From Phytohabitans sp036906915 (GTDB lineage: Bacteria; Actinomycetota; Actinomycetes; Mycobacteriales; Micromonosporaceae), in contig NZ_JBAKHX010000109.1 of assembly GCF_036906915.1 (NCBI RefSeq), positions 1 through 21,166 on the forward strand: a stretch of 21,166 bases of DNA. Reading direction: 5' to 3'. The notes below the pieces were generated by a model. The model did not search any database and was not told the origin of the DNA. It saw nothing but the letters and a program-made list of their open reading frames with translations. Position numbers and translations under genes: made by a program. Below, piece after piece: positions 7,658 to 14,427 of this stretch. How positions within the stretch are numbered: position 1 is the first letter of the stretch; the number at the start of each line of letters is the position of its first letter.

Positions 7658-7813
7658 TCATCCTCGGCAGATATGCCGGCCGTGATGGGCGAGATCCGCT
7701 GGCCCGGCCCCTCTATGTGCGCCGGGGTTGTCGAACTGGAACAACACCGAGTTAAGGTCACCGCACCGAATGTCGGACAGCCCCGACGGGCAAGACTGAC
7801 AATTCGTTGACAT
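7658..7813 (-). CDS. 51-residue peptide, candidate RiPP precursor
   Basis: The ORF runs from ATG 7813 to TGA 7658. It starts MSTNCQSCPSGLSDIRCGDL and ends LAHHGRHICRG, with cysteines at 5, 8, 17 and 48. The middle (NSVLFQFDNPGAHRGAGPAD) has aromatic and glycine residues. It points the same way as the radical SAM/SPASM gene and ends 57 nt before it, in what is otherwise a leader region. A weak GAGAG lies about 5 nt upstream of the ATG. Position, size and composition fit a precursor peptide for the SPASM enzyme. I do not recognise a named precursor family, and the ORF could be a leader peptide or chance. Confidence 0.45.
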   Translation of the reverse strand: MSTNCQSCPSGLSDIRCGDLNSVLFQFDNPGAHRGAGPADLAHHGRHICRG

Positions 7814-7943
7814 CGCTCTCGTAGACGGGGAGCGGACTGCCGTGGTGAGTCGGGTCGGAAACCCGGAAGAATGTCGTGGATGGCGCTCAGCAGGGCGTCG
7901 GGATCGTGTGTGGCCCCTTTCGCTCGCTCTCGAGGGAGCTATC
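7814..7943. promoter_or_regulatory. divergent promoter region of the radical SAM and XRE operons
   Basis: This 130-nt region separates the minus-strand peptide/radical SAM operon from the plus-strand XRE operon and must hold both promoters unless transcripts start further out. A short inverted repeat, CGGGT (7851-7855) and ACCCG (7861-7865) around CGGAA, lies near its middle and could be an operator. GAGGGAG (about 7932-7938) is the ribosome binding site of the XRE gene. I could not pick convincing -35/-10 pairs. Confidence 0.45.
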
Positions 7944-9488
7944 ATGATCAACCCGGAGCGGATGGCTGCAGCGCAGCGGGCGCTGGGTGCCCAGCTTGCG
8001 CGGCTGCGGGAGGCGGCAGGGCTCAAGCAGGTCGAACTCGCGGCTCGGATCCTGACTAGCCGTAGCACGGTGGCCAACATCGAGACCGGGCATACGCGGG
8101 GCACCCAGGATTTCTGGACTCGGGTGGACGAGGAACTCGGCGCGGGCGGCGAACTGCTACGTGGCCATGCTGAGATCGTTGCCCTCATCCGCCGCCAGCG
8201 CGAAGACGAGGCCAGGTCGGCCGCCGCGGCCCGAGCGACGACTCTCACGCAGGTCACGCCCACCGCGACCACTCCACCTGGATCACGGGCGGTTTTGAGG
8301 CACCCGGTCGGCTCGCTGCTCGACGGTGGCCTGGCAGCGCCGCCCCGACGCCCCGACACGTCCGGGATGCTGTTGGCCTTAGCCGCCCCTGCTGGCCGGT
8401 TCTTCGACGGCCTCACGATCGAGGCGCGGGTGTACCCAGCCGTCGACGACGGCCGGATCCTGGCGGCGGTTCCGCCGGGCTATATCGACGATCAGTTTCT
8501 GCGGCGGGCGAAGCGCGGTCTGGTGGTCGGCGTCACCGACAGCATCAGCGGCGTACAGGCGTTCGGCCTGGACGCCAGGCAAGCCCGCCGCCGGCTGGCC
8601 CGAGGTGCTGCGACCGCCCGGCTGCTCATTCCCCGTGCGAACGCGTTGGACGATCTCACCTTCGGCATTTTGTGGGCGGTCGCCAACATGGACCAGGCGC
8701 TTCTCAACGACGATCGCTTGATCGCCGACCTCCAGCCGGACCTCAGCCCGTACACCACCGTTGCGCGGTCATCGCTCGGCCGCGACGTGGCGGCGGACCT
8801 GTCGTCGGTATCGCAGATGTGGATCGGCAGCGAGTTCTGCGCGCGGCACATCCTTGACCGGCTGGGCGAGATGGCCGATGTCCCCGACTTCTGGACCCGC
8901 GAGCAGCGCGGCGAGGAGGCCAGCACCTGGCTGCTGTTCGCGCACAAGTACACCTACCTGCAAGCGGTCGCGGAGCGGTTCGCCGGGCAGTCGATCAACC
9001 GGGCGTTCTGCCTCCCGCCGGACACGGTGGACGCCTCGCCGCCGGCCGAACGCCTCCTGCTCCTGCTCGCGGCGGCGCTGATGGAGTCGTTCGGGATCAC
9101 CGTCACCGTCTGCACCGAACCGGAGTACGCCAACATCGAAGGCTTCGTCTTGGAGCACCAACGCCGCGCGATCGTAGCCAACTGGATCGGGACCGACGGC
9201 ATCTGGCACGTCGACGTCACCACCGACCGGCCCAGCGTAGGCGACTACGGCGACGTCATCGGCCACGCGCGGTCCCGCTCCGCCGTGGCTGGCCCTTCAT
9301 CAGTGAACCGGCTCCAGGCGCTAGCCGACTACCTGCGATTGGACTGGCCGTGGCTTGTGCGCCGCTGCGCTGAACTCGGTGAGCAAGGCTGCGCCGGCGT
9401 CGCCGAGCCACGCAGCCGCCTACTGTCGGTCGCGGGCGTCGACCGTGCCTGCCAGTACCTCGGCAGGCACGCAACGGGTGACGGATAG
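7944..9488 (+). CDS. XRE-family regulator with large C-terminal domain
   Basis: The protein has 514 residues. Residues about 12-66 form an XRE helix-turn-helix of the actinobacterial type (LREAAGLKQVELAARILTSR, then STVANIETGHTRGTQDFW). After a Pro/Ala/Thr-rich linker comes a second, separate domain (residues about 135-270) reading YPAVDDGRILAAVPPGYIDD and RRAKRGLVVGVTDSISG. A helical and mixed C-terminal region follows, including DVTTDRPSVGDYGDVIGHAR and LADYLRLDWPWLVRRCAEL. I cannot assign these to a known ligand-binding fold. The ATG at 7944 was chosen over an upstream in-frame GTG at 7842 because of the GAGGGAG site. It is the first gene of an operon with the asparaginase-like gene 44 nt downstream, and it is divergent from the radical SAM operon, so local control of both is likely. 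Confidence 0.8.
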   Translation: MINPERMAAAQRALGAQLARLREAAGLKQVELAARILTSRSTVANIETGHTRGTQDFWTRVDEELGAGGELLRGHAEIVALIRRQREDEARSAAAARATTLTQVTPTATTPPGSRAVLRHPVGSLLDGGLAAPPRRPDTSGMLLALAAPAGRFFDGLTIEARVYPAVDDGRILAAVPPGYIDDQFLRRAKRGLVVGVTDSISGVQAFGLDARQARRRLARGAATARLLIPRANALDDLTFGILWAVANMDQALLNDDRLIADLQPDLSPYTTVARSSLGRDVAADLSSVSQMWIGSEFCARHILDRLGEMADVPDFWTREQRGEEASTWLLFAHKYTYLQAVAERFAGQSINRAFCLPPDTVDASPPAERLLLLLAAALMESFGITVTVCTEPEYANIEGFVLEHQRRAIVANWIGTDGIWHVDVTTDRPSVGDYGDVIGHARSRSAVAGPSSVNRLQALADYLRLDWPWLVRRCAELGEQGCAGVAEPRSRLLSVAGVDRACQYLGRHATGDG

Positions 9489-9532
9489 GCTCCAGAGCAC
9501 ACCCCCGTCCCTCGTCGCAGTGAGGAAGCCCC

Positions 9533-10603
9533 GTGACCGACGACGACGCCGGCAAGCCCCGGGTGCTCATGCTCAGCCTCGGCGGGACGATCACCATGAC
9601 GACCGGCACCTCGGGCGGTGTCGTGCCGGCACTGTCCGCCGAGCAGCTCCTGGCCGCCATCCCCGCCTTGGCTGACATGGACGTGGCGATAGATGCTCTG
9701 GACTTTCGCCGGCTGCCCGGCGCCTCACTCGGCTTCGACGACCTAACCGCGGTCATCGGCGTCATCCGTGACCGCCTGGGGCATAGCGTCGACGGGGTCG
9801 TGGTCGTGCAAGGCACCGACACCATCGAAGAGACGGCGTACCTGCTCGACCTTCACCACCCTGGCCCGGAGCCGGTGGTGGTCACCGGGGCGATGCGTAA
9901 CCCGACCCTGGCCGGCGCCGACGGTCCGGCGAACGTGCTTGCCGCTGTGCAGACCGCTGCGAGCACCGCAGCTCGCGGCGCGGGGTGCCTGGTGGTGCTC
10001 GCCGACGAGATCCACGCCGCTCGGCGCGTACGCAAGACCCACTCGACCGCCGGTTCCACCTTCCAGTCACCCAACGGCGGGCCGCTCGGCTACGTCGTCG
10101 AGGGACAACCCAGGCTGGTGAACGCGCTGCCTTACCGTCCGGTGGTTCCGGACCCGATCGACGGCCGCCCGCAGCGGGTAGCGCTCGTCACCATATGCCT
10201 GGGCGACGACGGTGTGCTCCTCGACGGCCTTGCCGACCTGGTCGACGGGGTGGTGGTCGCCGGCTTCGGCGTCGGCCACGTTCCCCAACACCTGGTCGGC
10301 AAACTGCAGGAGTTAGTCGAACTGGTACCGGTGGTCCTGGCCTCACGCACCGGGGCAGGGCCGGTGTTGGCCGATACGTACGGCTTCCCTGGCTCCGAAC
10401 GGGACCTGCTGGCCCGCGGCTTCACCGGCGCCGGGTTCCTCGACCCGCTCAAGTCTCGGATCCTGCTGTCCGCGTTGCTGGCGGCCGGAGCGGACCGCAA
10501 GGCAATCACCTCAGCGTTCGCCGTGGCGGGCGGCCACGGCGACCCCGCAACGTGGCCGTGGACCCTCGCGACGACCGAACGAGACGGAGCAGCAGGTGCG
10601 TAG
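9533..10603 (+). CDS. asparaginase/glutaminase-family amidohydrolase
   Basis: The protein has 356 residues. The two signature regions are SLGGTITM, with nucleophile threonine T19, and VVVVQGTDTIEETAYLL, with T95-D96. K168 in RRVRKTHSTAGSTFQSPNGG completes the catalytic set. This is the usual single-chain L-asparaginase architecture (PF00710-type), and no signal peptide is present, so it should be cytoplasmic. The family hydrolyses Asn or Gln to the acid plus ammonia; relatives act on glutamyl-tRNA or other amides. The GTG start follows GAGGAAG by 5 nt. Its 3' end overlaps the PPC gene by 8 nt, and it follows the XRE gene closely. Its role in this cluster is unclear; an amide in the cluster product or peptide is one possibility. 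Confidence 0.88.
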   Translation: MTDDDAGKPRVLMLSLGGTITMTTGTSGGVVPALSAEQLLAAIPALADMDVAIDALDFRRLPGASLGFDDLTAVIGVIRDRLGHSVDGVVVVQGTDTIEETAYLLDLHHPGPEPVVVTGAMRNPTLAGADGPANVLAAVQTAASTAARGAGCLVVLADEIHAARRVRKTHSTAGSTFQSPNGGPLGYVVEGQPRLVNALPYRPVVPDPIDGRPQRVALVTICLGDDGVLLDGLADLVDGVVVAGFGVGHVPQHLVGKLQELVELVPVVLASRTGAGPVLADTYGFPGSERDLLARGFTGAGFLDPLKSRILLSALLAAGADRKAITSAFAVAGGHGDPATWPWTLATTERDGAAGA

Positions 10604-11069
10604 CCAGCAGCTAAGCCTGGGCCGTAGCTTCGCCGTGGCGTTCGACCATGGTGAGGACTTCTTCACCGCACTCGCCGACTTCTGCCGCACCAACCAGGTC
10701 CGGCAGGGCTTCATCCCGGTCTTCATCGCCGGCTTCGCGGAGGCCAAGATCGTCGGCACGTGCGAGAGGCTCGACGACCCGCAGGCGCCGGTGTGGTCCT
10801 CCGTCTACCTGACGAATGTCGAGGCACTCGGTGGCGGCACCATCGCCTACAACGAGTCGGCGGGGCAGATCCTTCCGCACATCCACGTGTCGGTGGGGCT
10901 CAAGGAGCACAGCGCTACCGGGCACACCAGCCACCTACTCTCAGCGAAGGTCCAGTTCCTGACTGAGATGCTGCTCATCGAGGTCGCCGAGCCCGAGATG
11001 ACCCGCCAGCAGGACCCCGACCTCTACGACGTGCCCCTGCTGCGCTTCGGTACCGCATCAGGCCGGTAA
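10596..11069 (+). CDS. PPC (DUF296) domain protein
   Basis: The protein has 157 residues, essentially one PPC domain. Visible landmarks are GRSFAVAFDHGEDFFTALAD, VRQGFIPVFIAGFAEAKIVG, the HIHVSVGL segment, and GHTSHLLSAKVQFLTEMLL near the end. In plants this domain is joined to AT-hook motifs; bacterial stand-alone members form trimers of unknown function and are often annotated as DNA-binding without strong proof. No AT-hook is present here. The GTG start lies inside the asparaginase gene (8-nt overlap), so the two proteins are probably made together. The stop is only 5 nt from a tRNA fragment, so its terminator lies on the other side of an integration junction or is missing. Confidence 0.85.
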   Translation: MRSQQLSLGRSFAVAFDHGEDFFTALADFCRTNQVRQGFIPVFIAGFAEAKIVGTCERLDDPQAPVWSSVYLTNVEALGGGTIAYNESAGQILPHIHVSVGLKEHSATGHTSHLLSAKVQFLTEMLLIEVAEPEMTRQQDPDLYDVPLLRFGTASGR

Positions 11070-11074
11070 GGCAC

Positions 11075-11119
11075 CTTTTAATCCATAGGTTCGGGGTTCG
11101 AGTCCCCGGCGGCCCACCA
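11075..11119 (+). tRNA. 3' fragment of tRNA-Lys (TTT), integration site
   Basis: CTTTTAATCC carries the anticodon loop of a tRNA-Lys with anticodon TTT. It is followed by a variable region, a T arm (CGGGG-TTCGAGT-CCCCG), the acceptor 3' strand GCGGCCC, A116 as discriminator and an encoded CCA at 11117-11119. The 5' half (acceptor, D arm and 5' anticodon stem) is absent; what precedes is the end of the PPC gene. A 3' tRNA part of about 45 nt is the usual crossover core left by a tyrosine-integrase element. A truncated integrase gene follows 260 nt downstream. Confidence 0.85.
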
Positions 11120-11380
11120 CGGTTGACCAGGGAAGATAGGCTGACATCAAGGTCCCCGGTGGACGATGTGAGGCACATGTGGGGCACGGTCGAGCCTCAC
11201 GTGCCTGGATGTGGTGGCCGCCGGAGACTCGCACTCCGGATCTTGGGATCGAAGTTCTCGCCTGTCGTTGGGAGTGAGGAACTTGATCGCCAAGCGGACG
11301 ACTGAGATCAGGATAGTGCAAAGTCGGTGTGGGGTCGGCGTCGTAGAGGGCCAGCTGGTCCGGGCTGGTGGCGGGTGGTC

Positions 11381-11755
11381 ATGATGGCCGCTACCAGCAA
11401 CGGAACGGTGTTTGCGCGGTGTGCGTGCCGGTCGGCGGAGACCGGCCGGCAGCTGGGTGCCCAGTGTCCCCGGCGGGGCCAGCCCGGGCACGGCCGCTGG
11501 TACTACCACGTGCCGGGCCCGGACGGCCGGCAGAAGCGGCTGCGCCAGGGCGGGTTCATGACCCGCGCCGCCGCTGAGCAGGGCTTGGCCGAGGTCCTGG
11601 AGCTCTCCGGGCCGGACGCGATGGCCGAGACGTGGACGGTGAAGCGGTGGCTGGAGTACTGGCTGTCGCTGTCCGAGGATCGGTTACGGCCGTCGACGTT
11701 GCGGGCGTATCGGTCGGTGACCCGAACGCATCTGATCCGGTGGCTGGGCCGGTTC
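11381..11755 (+). pseudogene. tyrosine recombinase (integrase), N-terminal remnant
   Basis: Codons from ATG 11381 give GTVFARCACRSAETGRQLGA, CPRRGQPGHGRWYYHV and GGFMTRAAAEQGLAEVLE. Next comes the start of the core-binding (SAM-like) domain, TWTVKRWLEYWLSLSEDRLR, and STLRAYRSVTRTHLIRWLG. This is the standard N-terminus of actinobacterial integrases, in which a Cys/His-rich AP2-like segment precedes the core-binding domain. The catalytic domain with the R-H-R-Y residues is missing. The reading frame ends at 11785 in unrelated sequence. The break is near 11756, where an opposite-strand gene fragment begins. Its position beside a tRNA 3' fragment fits an element end. Confidence 0.85.
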
Positions 11756-12218
11756 CGCCGATTCGGGCTGGGCGATGGTAGGTGATGTCTTTGCACTCGC
11801 CTGGGGTGAGGGCGGTGGTGTCGCGGTCGGTTAGCGGTCGTTCCAGTTCGGCCGGTTCGGCCACGTGTAGGCCGGCGTCGGTGAACAGGTCGCTGCCAGG
11901 CACGGTCCGAAATGCGGTGGTCACGGCATCGGGATCGGTGTCGTCCGCGGCTGCCACAAGTAGGGCGGTGGCGTTGAGCAGCAGCCGTAGCCGTGTGCCG
12001 TCCGCGGTGGTCATTCGAATCCGGTAGTGGTTGCGCCCGGCCGTCGGGTGCTCGACCCCTGCGGCGACCGTAGCGCCGGTTTCGTGCGCCGCCTGGTGCA
12101 CGGCGGAGATCCACATTGCGTAGACGGCGGTGTCCGTGCGCGGCGTCGTCACGCCCGGTGCCAGTGTCGGGCTTGGCAGGCTGTACGGGTGGATCGGCGG
12201 CTGCTCGATGACGATGAC
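11756..12218 (-). pseudogene. hypothetical protein, 3' end lost at integrase junction
   Basis: The reading frame gives IHPYSLPSPTLAPGVTTPRT, YAMWISAVHQAAHETGATVA, RNHYRIRMTTADGTRLRLLL and ALTPGECKDITYHRPARIG. It then runs into antisense of the integrase. Actinobacterial relatives I am aware of end in a short aromatic tail (a phrase like FNHWD) that is missing here, so perhaps ten residues are lost. No good start codon is found: the frame extends past 12218 into the divergent methyltransferase, and only a TTG at 12269 is available. The gene is therefore probably damaged at both ends. Function unknown. Confidence 0.55.
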
Positions 12219-12884
12219 CTCGCACGGTCGGCGGTTGTGGCCAACTGTGCCATGAACCGGGAACGGCAACTGGTCGGGGTCAACAGCTATGCGCGGGAGC
12301 TTGGGTTCGATCCGCTGCGGCGGATCCGTGTCCGGGCCGCCCGGGGCCAGCATGGTGCCTGGCTGGATCTGTGTTGCGGCACCGGCCGGGCACTGCTACA
12401 AGCGGCCGCTCAGCTGCACCGCGATGGGCTCGCCGACCAGGTAACGCTGGTCGGCGTGGACCTGGTCGACTACTTCGATCCGATACCCGGCACAGACCTG
12501 CCCGTGGAATTGGTATGCGCGTCGGTCACATCCTGGACGCCGGCGCGGCGGTTCGATCTGATCACCGGCGTCCATGGCCTGCACTACGTCGGGGACAAGC
12601 TCGCCGCCCTCACCGGTGCGGCGAGCTGGCTCACCGACGGCGGCCTGCTGGTCGCCGACCTCGACGTGGCCAGCATCCGGCTGCCTGACGGCCGACCGGC
12701 TGGGCGTGCGCTGGGCAGCGCGTTGCGCCGGGCCGGATTCGAGTACGACCCGCGTCGACGCCGGATCAGCCGCACCGGCCGGCAAGACCTGACGCTGCCC
12801 TACCTCTACCTCGGCGCCGACGACAAAGCCGGACCCAACTACGCCAACCAACCAGCGGTGAACTCCTACTACGAGCCGCTATAG
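12189..12884 (+). CDS. SAM-dependent methyltransferase
   Basis: The protein has 231 residues from GTG 12189. Motif I is WLDLCCGTGRALLQAA (about 58-73), followed by the acidic residue ending beta-2 at D91 (LVGVDLVDYF). SFDLITG-like RRFDLITGVHGLHYVGDK and LTDGGLLVADLD form the later class I methyltransferase strands. The GTG was preferred over ATG 12252 because LLDDDDLARSAVVANCAMNRERQL reads as a natural N-terminus. If the start is at 12252, the product has 210 residues. The gene diverges from and overlaps the damaged hypothetical gene. The acceptor substrate cannot be predicted. It lies in the stretch between the integrase remnant and the SDR gene and shows no operon partner. Confidence 0.85.
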   Translation: MDRRLLDDDDLARSAVVANCAMNRERQLVGVNSYARELGFDPLRRIRVRAARGQHGAWLDLCCGTGRALLQAAAQLHRDGLADQVTLVGVDLVDYFDPIPGTDLPVELVCASVTSWTPARRFDLITGVHGLHYVGDKLAALTGAASWLTDGGLLVADLDVASIRLPDGRPAGRALGSALRRAGFEYDPRRRRISRTGRQDLTLPYLYLGADDKAGPNYANQPAVNSYYEPL

Positions 12885-13004
12885 CCCGCGACCTTCTGGC
12901 TCTTGAAGATCACGACGGCTCCGCGTGCGCCATCATGCCGATGTGCGGATGCCGAGCACCGGCAGCTCAGCACCACGATCGCGGTCGGATTGCGCCGGAG
13001 CCAG

Positions 13005-13787
13005 TCACGCAGAGAACGGGCCGCGAACGGTGACACCCCCGTCGACGACAACGCCCTGCCCGGTCACGTAGGACGAAAGCGGTGATGCAAGATAGACGGC
13101 AGCCGCGGCGGCATCGCCGGGAACGCCAAGCCGGCGCATCGGGATCTCGGGTACGTCGTCGGCGGGCTGCGTCGAGTTCGCTACCGCTGTTGCGATGGCG
13201 CCGCAAGCCACGATGTTCATGCGGATCCCGTCGCCGGCGTACTCGGCGGCGACGGTCTTGGCCAGACTAACGAGGCCGGCCTTGGCGGCGCCGTAGCTGG
13301 CCTGCATGGGCGCGGCCATGACCCCGGTTACCGAACCGACACTCACGATGGACCCACCCTGTCCCTGGACCAGGAAGGCGCGGATTGCCGCGCGGGCCGC
13401 GCGGGCCACATAACCAAGGTTCATCTCGTACGCGAGATCCCAGTCGTCGTCGCTCATCTCGTGCAGCCGTACCGCTGGCACAAACGCAAGCTGCCCGCCC
13501 ACGACGGTCACGAGGGTATCGAGCCGACCGAACTCAGCGACGGTGGCGGCAACAAAGTCGTCCACAGATGATCGGGACCGTACATCACCGGCGAGCTCAA
13601 GAGCGCGGGCGCCTGCGCCGATCAACTCCTCGACGGCATCTCGTGCGCGGCCCGGATCAATGTCGGCGACGGCGACAGCCGCACCAGCCGAGGCGAACGC
13701 ACGCGAGATCGCCCGCCCGATTCCTTCCCCACCGCCTCCGACAATCAGCGCATTCATGCCGTCGAGTGGCCGAGCCCAGCTGGTCAT
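13005..13787 (-). CDS. SDR-family oxidoreductase
   Basis: The protein has 260 residues, a classical short-chain dehydrogenase length. The nucleotide-binding motif is GGGGEGIG (17-24), a Gly-rich variant of TGxxxGIG. D42 in ADIDP favours NAD(H). The NNAG position is VVGG (95-98). The catalytic set is N123, S152, Y165 and K169 (ASYGAAKAG). The typical C-terminal ending YVTGQGVVVDGGVTV is present. The ATG at 13787 follows GGGAAGA by about 6 nt; much longer in-frame extensions upstream run through the opposite-strand gene and are not credible. It oxidises or reduces a hydroxyl/carbonyl group in an unknown substrate. No operon partners are seen. Confidence 0.92.
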   Translation of the reverse strand: MTSWARPLDGMNALIVGGGGEGIGRAISRAFASAGAAVAVADIDPGRARDAVEELIGAGARALELAGDVRSRSSVDDFVAATVAEFGRLDTLVTVVGGQLAFVPAVRLHEMSDDDWDLAYEMNLGYVARAARAAIRAFLVQGQGGSIVSVGSVTGVMAAPMQASYGAAKAGLVSLAKTVAAEYAGDGIRMNIVACGAIATAVANSTQPADDVPEIPMRRLGVPGDAAAAAVYLASPLSSYVTGQGVVVDGGVTVRGPFSA

Positions 13788-13912
13788 CCGCGGATCTTCC
13801 CATATCGATGGGTGCCCTACGCCGGGTGCACGGATCTGCCGCCGACCGCGCCTTTGGCGTTGCTGCCGTGCAGCCGGGCGAGTGCCTGTCAGGCGCCTGG
13901 CACCATGGTCCC

Positions 13913-14304
13913 GTGCGGCGAGATCTGACTGGGCCACCGGCCTGCGTGCTGGCTGACGCCGACGTGTTGCTGGTAGGCCTGTTCTCCTCGAAGGACAAGG
14001 AGTTCGGCGCGAAGCTCGATCTGCTGGCGGCTTCGGTGAAGGCACATGGTGGCCGGGTAGTGAGCCGGCACGTCCAGCGGCGGGTGTCTCGCACGGCGGT
14101 GCGGCCAAGATGACCGAGCCGTTCTCGCGGCGGACACTGATCAGCCCCGGCAAAGCACGCGAAATCGCGCAAGCGTGCCGGGCCGCGCAGGTCGGTGTCG
14201 CGGTCTTCGTAAACCCGCTGACGAAACACCAACGAGCTGTCCTCGGCGACATGTTCGGGTGCCTCGTGATCAGCGGCGAGGACCTTTTCGCCCCCGGGCG
14301 ATGA
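13913..14304 (+). pseudogene. HflX N-terminal-domain-like protein, single frameshift
   Basis: From GTG 13913, one frame gives ADVLLVGLFSSKDKEFGAKL and ASVKAHGGRVVSRHVQRR, then a stop at 14113. The next frame continues GVSHGGAAKMTEPFSRRTLI, SPGKAREIAQACRAAQVGVA and VFVNPLTKHQRAVLGDMFG to a stop at 14304. Joined, this follows the N-terminal domain of the ribosome-associated GTPase HflX (VGxE, GAEVVGxxxQRR, xxIGxGKxEEL, LSPxQxRNLE). One missing base near 14085 explains the break. The GTPase domain is absent, so the product would be a stand-alone HflX-N-like protein of about 130 residues. Whether the frameshift is a mutation, an assembly error or programmed cannot be decided here. Confidence 0.65.
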
Positions 14305-14427
14305 GCGTCCGCACATGACGCGCCGAGTGAACGGTTGCCCCCGCTCCAACTCGGGGCCCGGCGGTTGGGGTTGGCCGCAGATCCGGCGGTGACAGGTTCT
14401 CGCGGCTGGGGTTCGCGTGGCAGGATC

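Noticed and set aside
7807..7812. TTGACA hexamer as a -35 element for the XRE gene
   Set aside because: No acceptable -10 lies 16-19 nt downstream, and the hexamer overlaps the start of the peptide ORF.
10975..11187. Short minus-strand ORF reading GGPPGTRTPNLWIKRCL
   Set aside because: Recurrent false ORF produced by antisense translation of a tRNA T arm and acceptor end.
12869..13051. Minus-strand 60-codon ORF between the methyltransferase and SDR genes
   Set aside because: No ribosome binding site or recognisable motif, and it overlaps both flanking genes.
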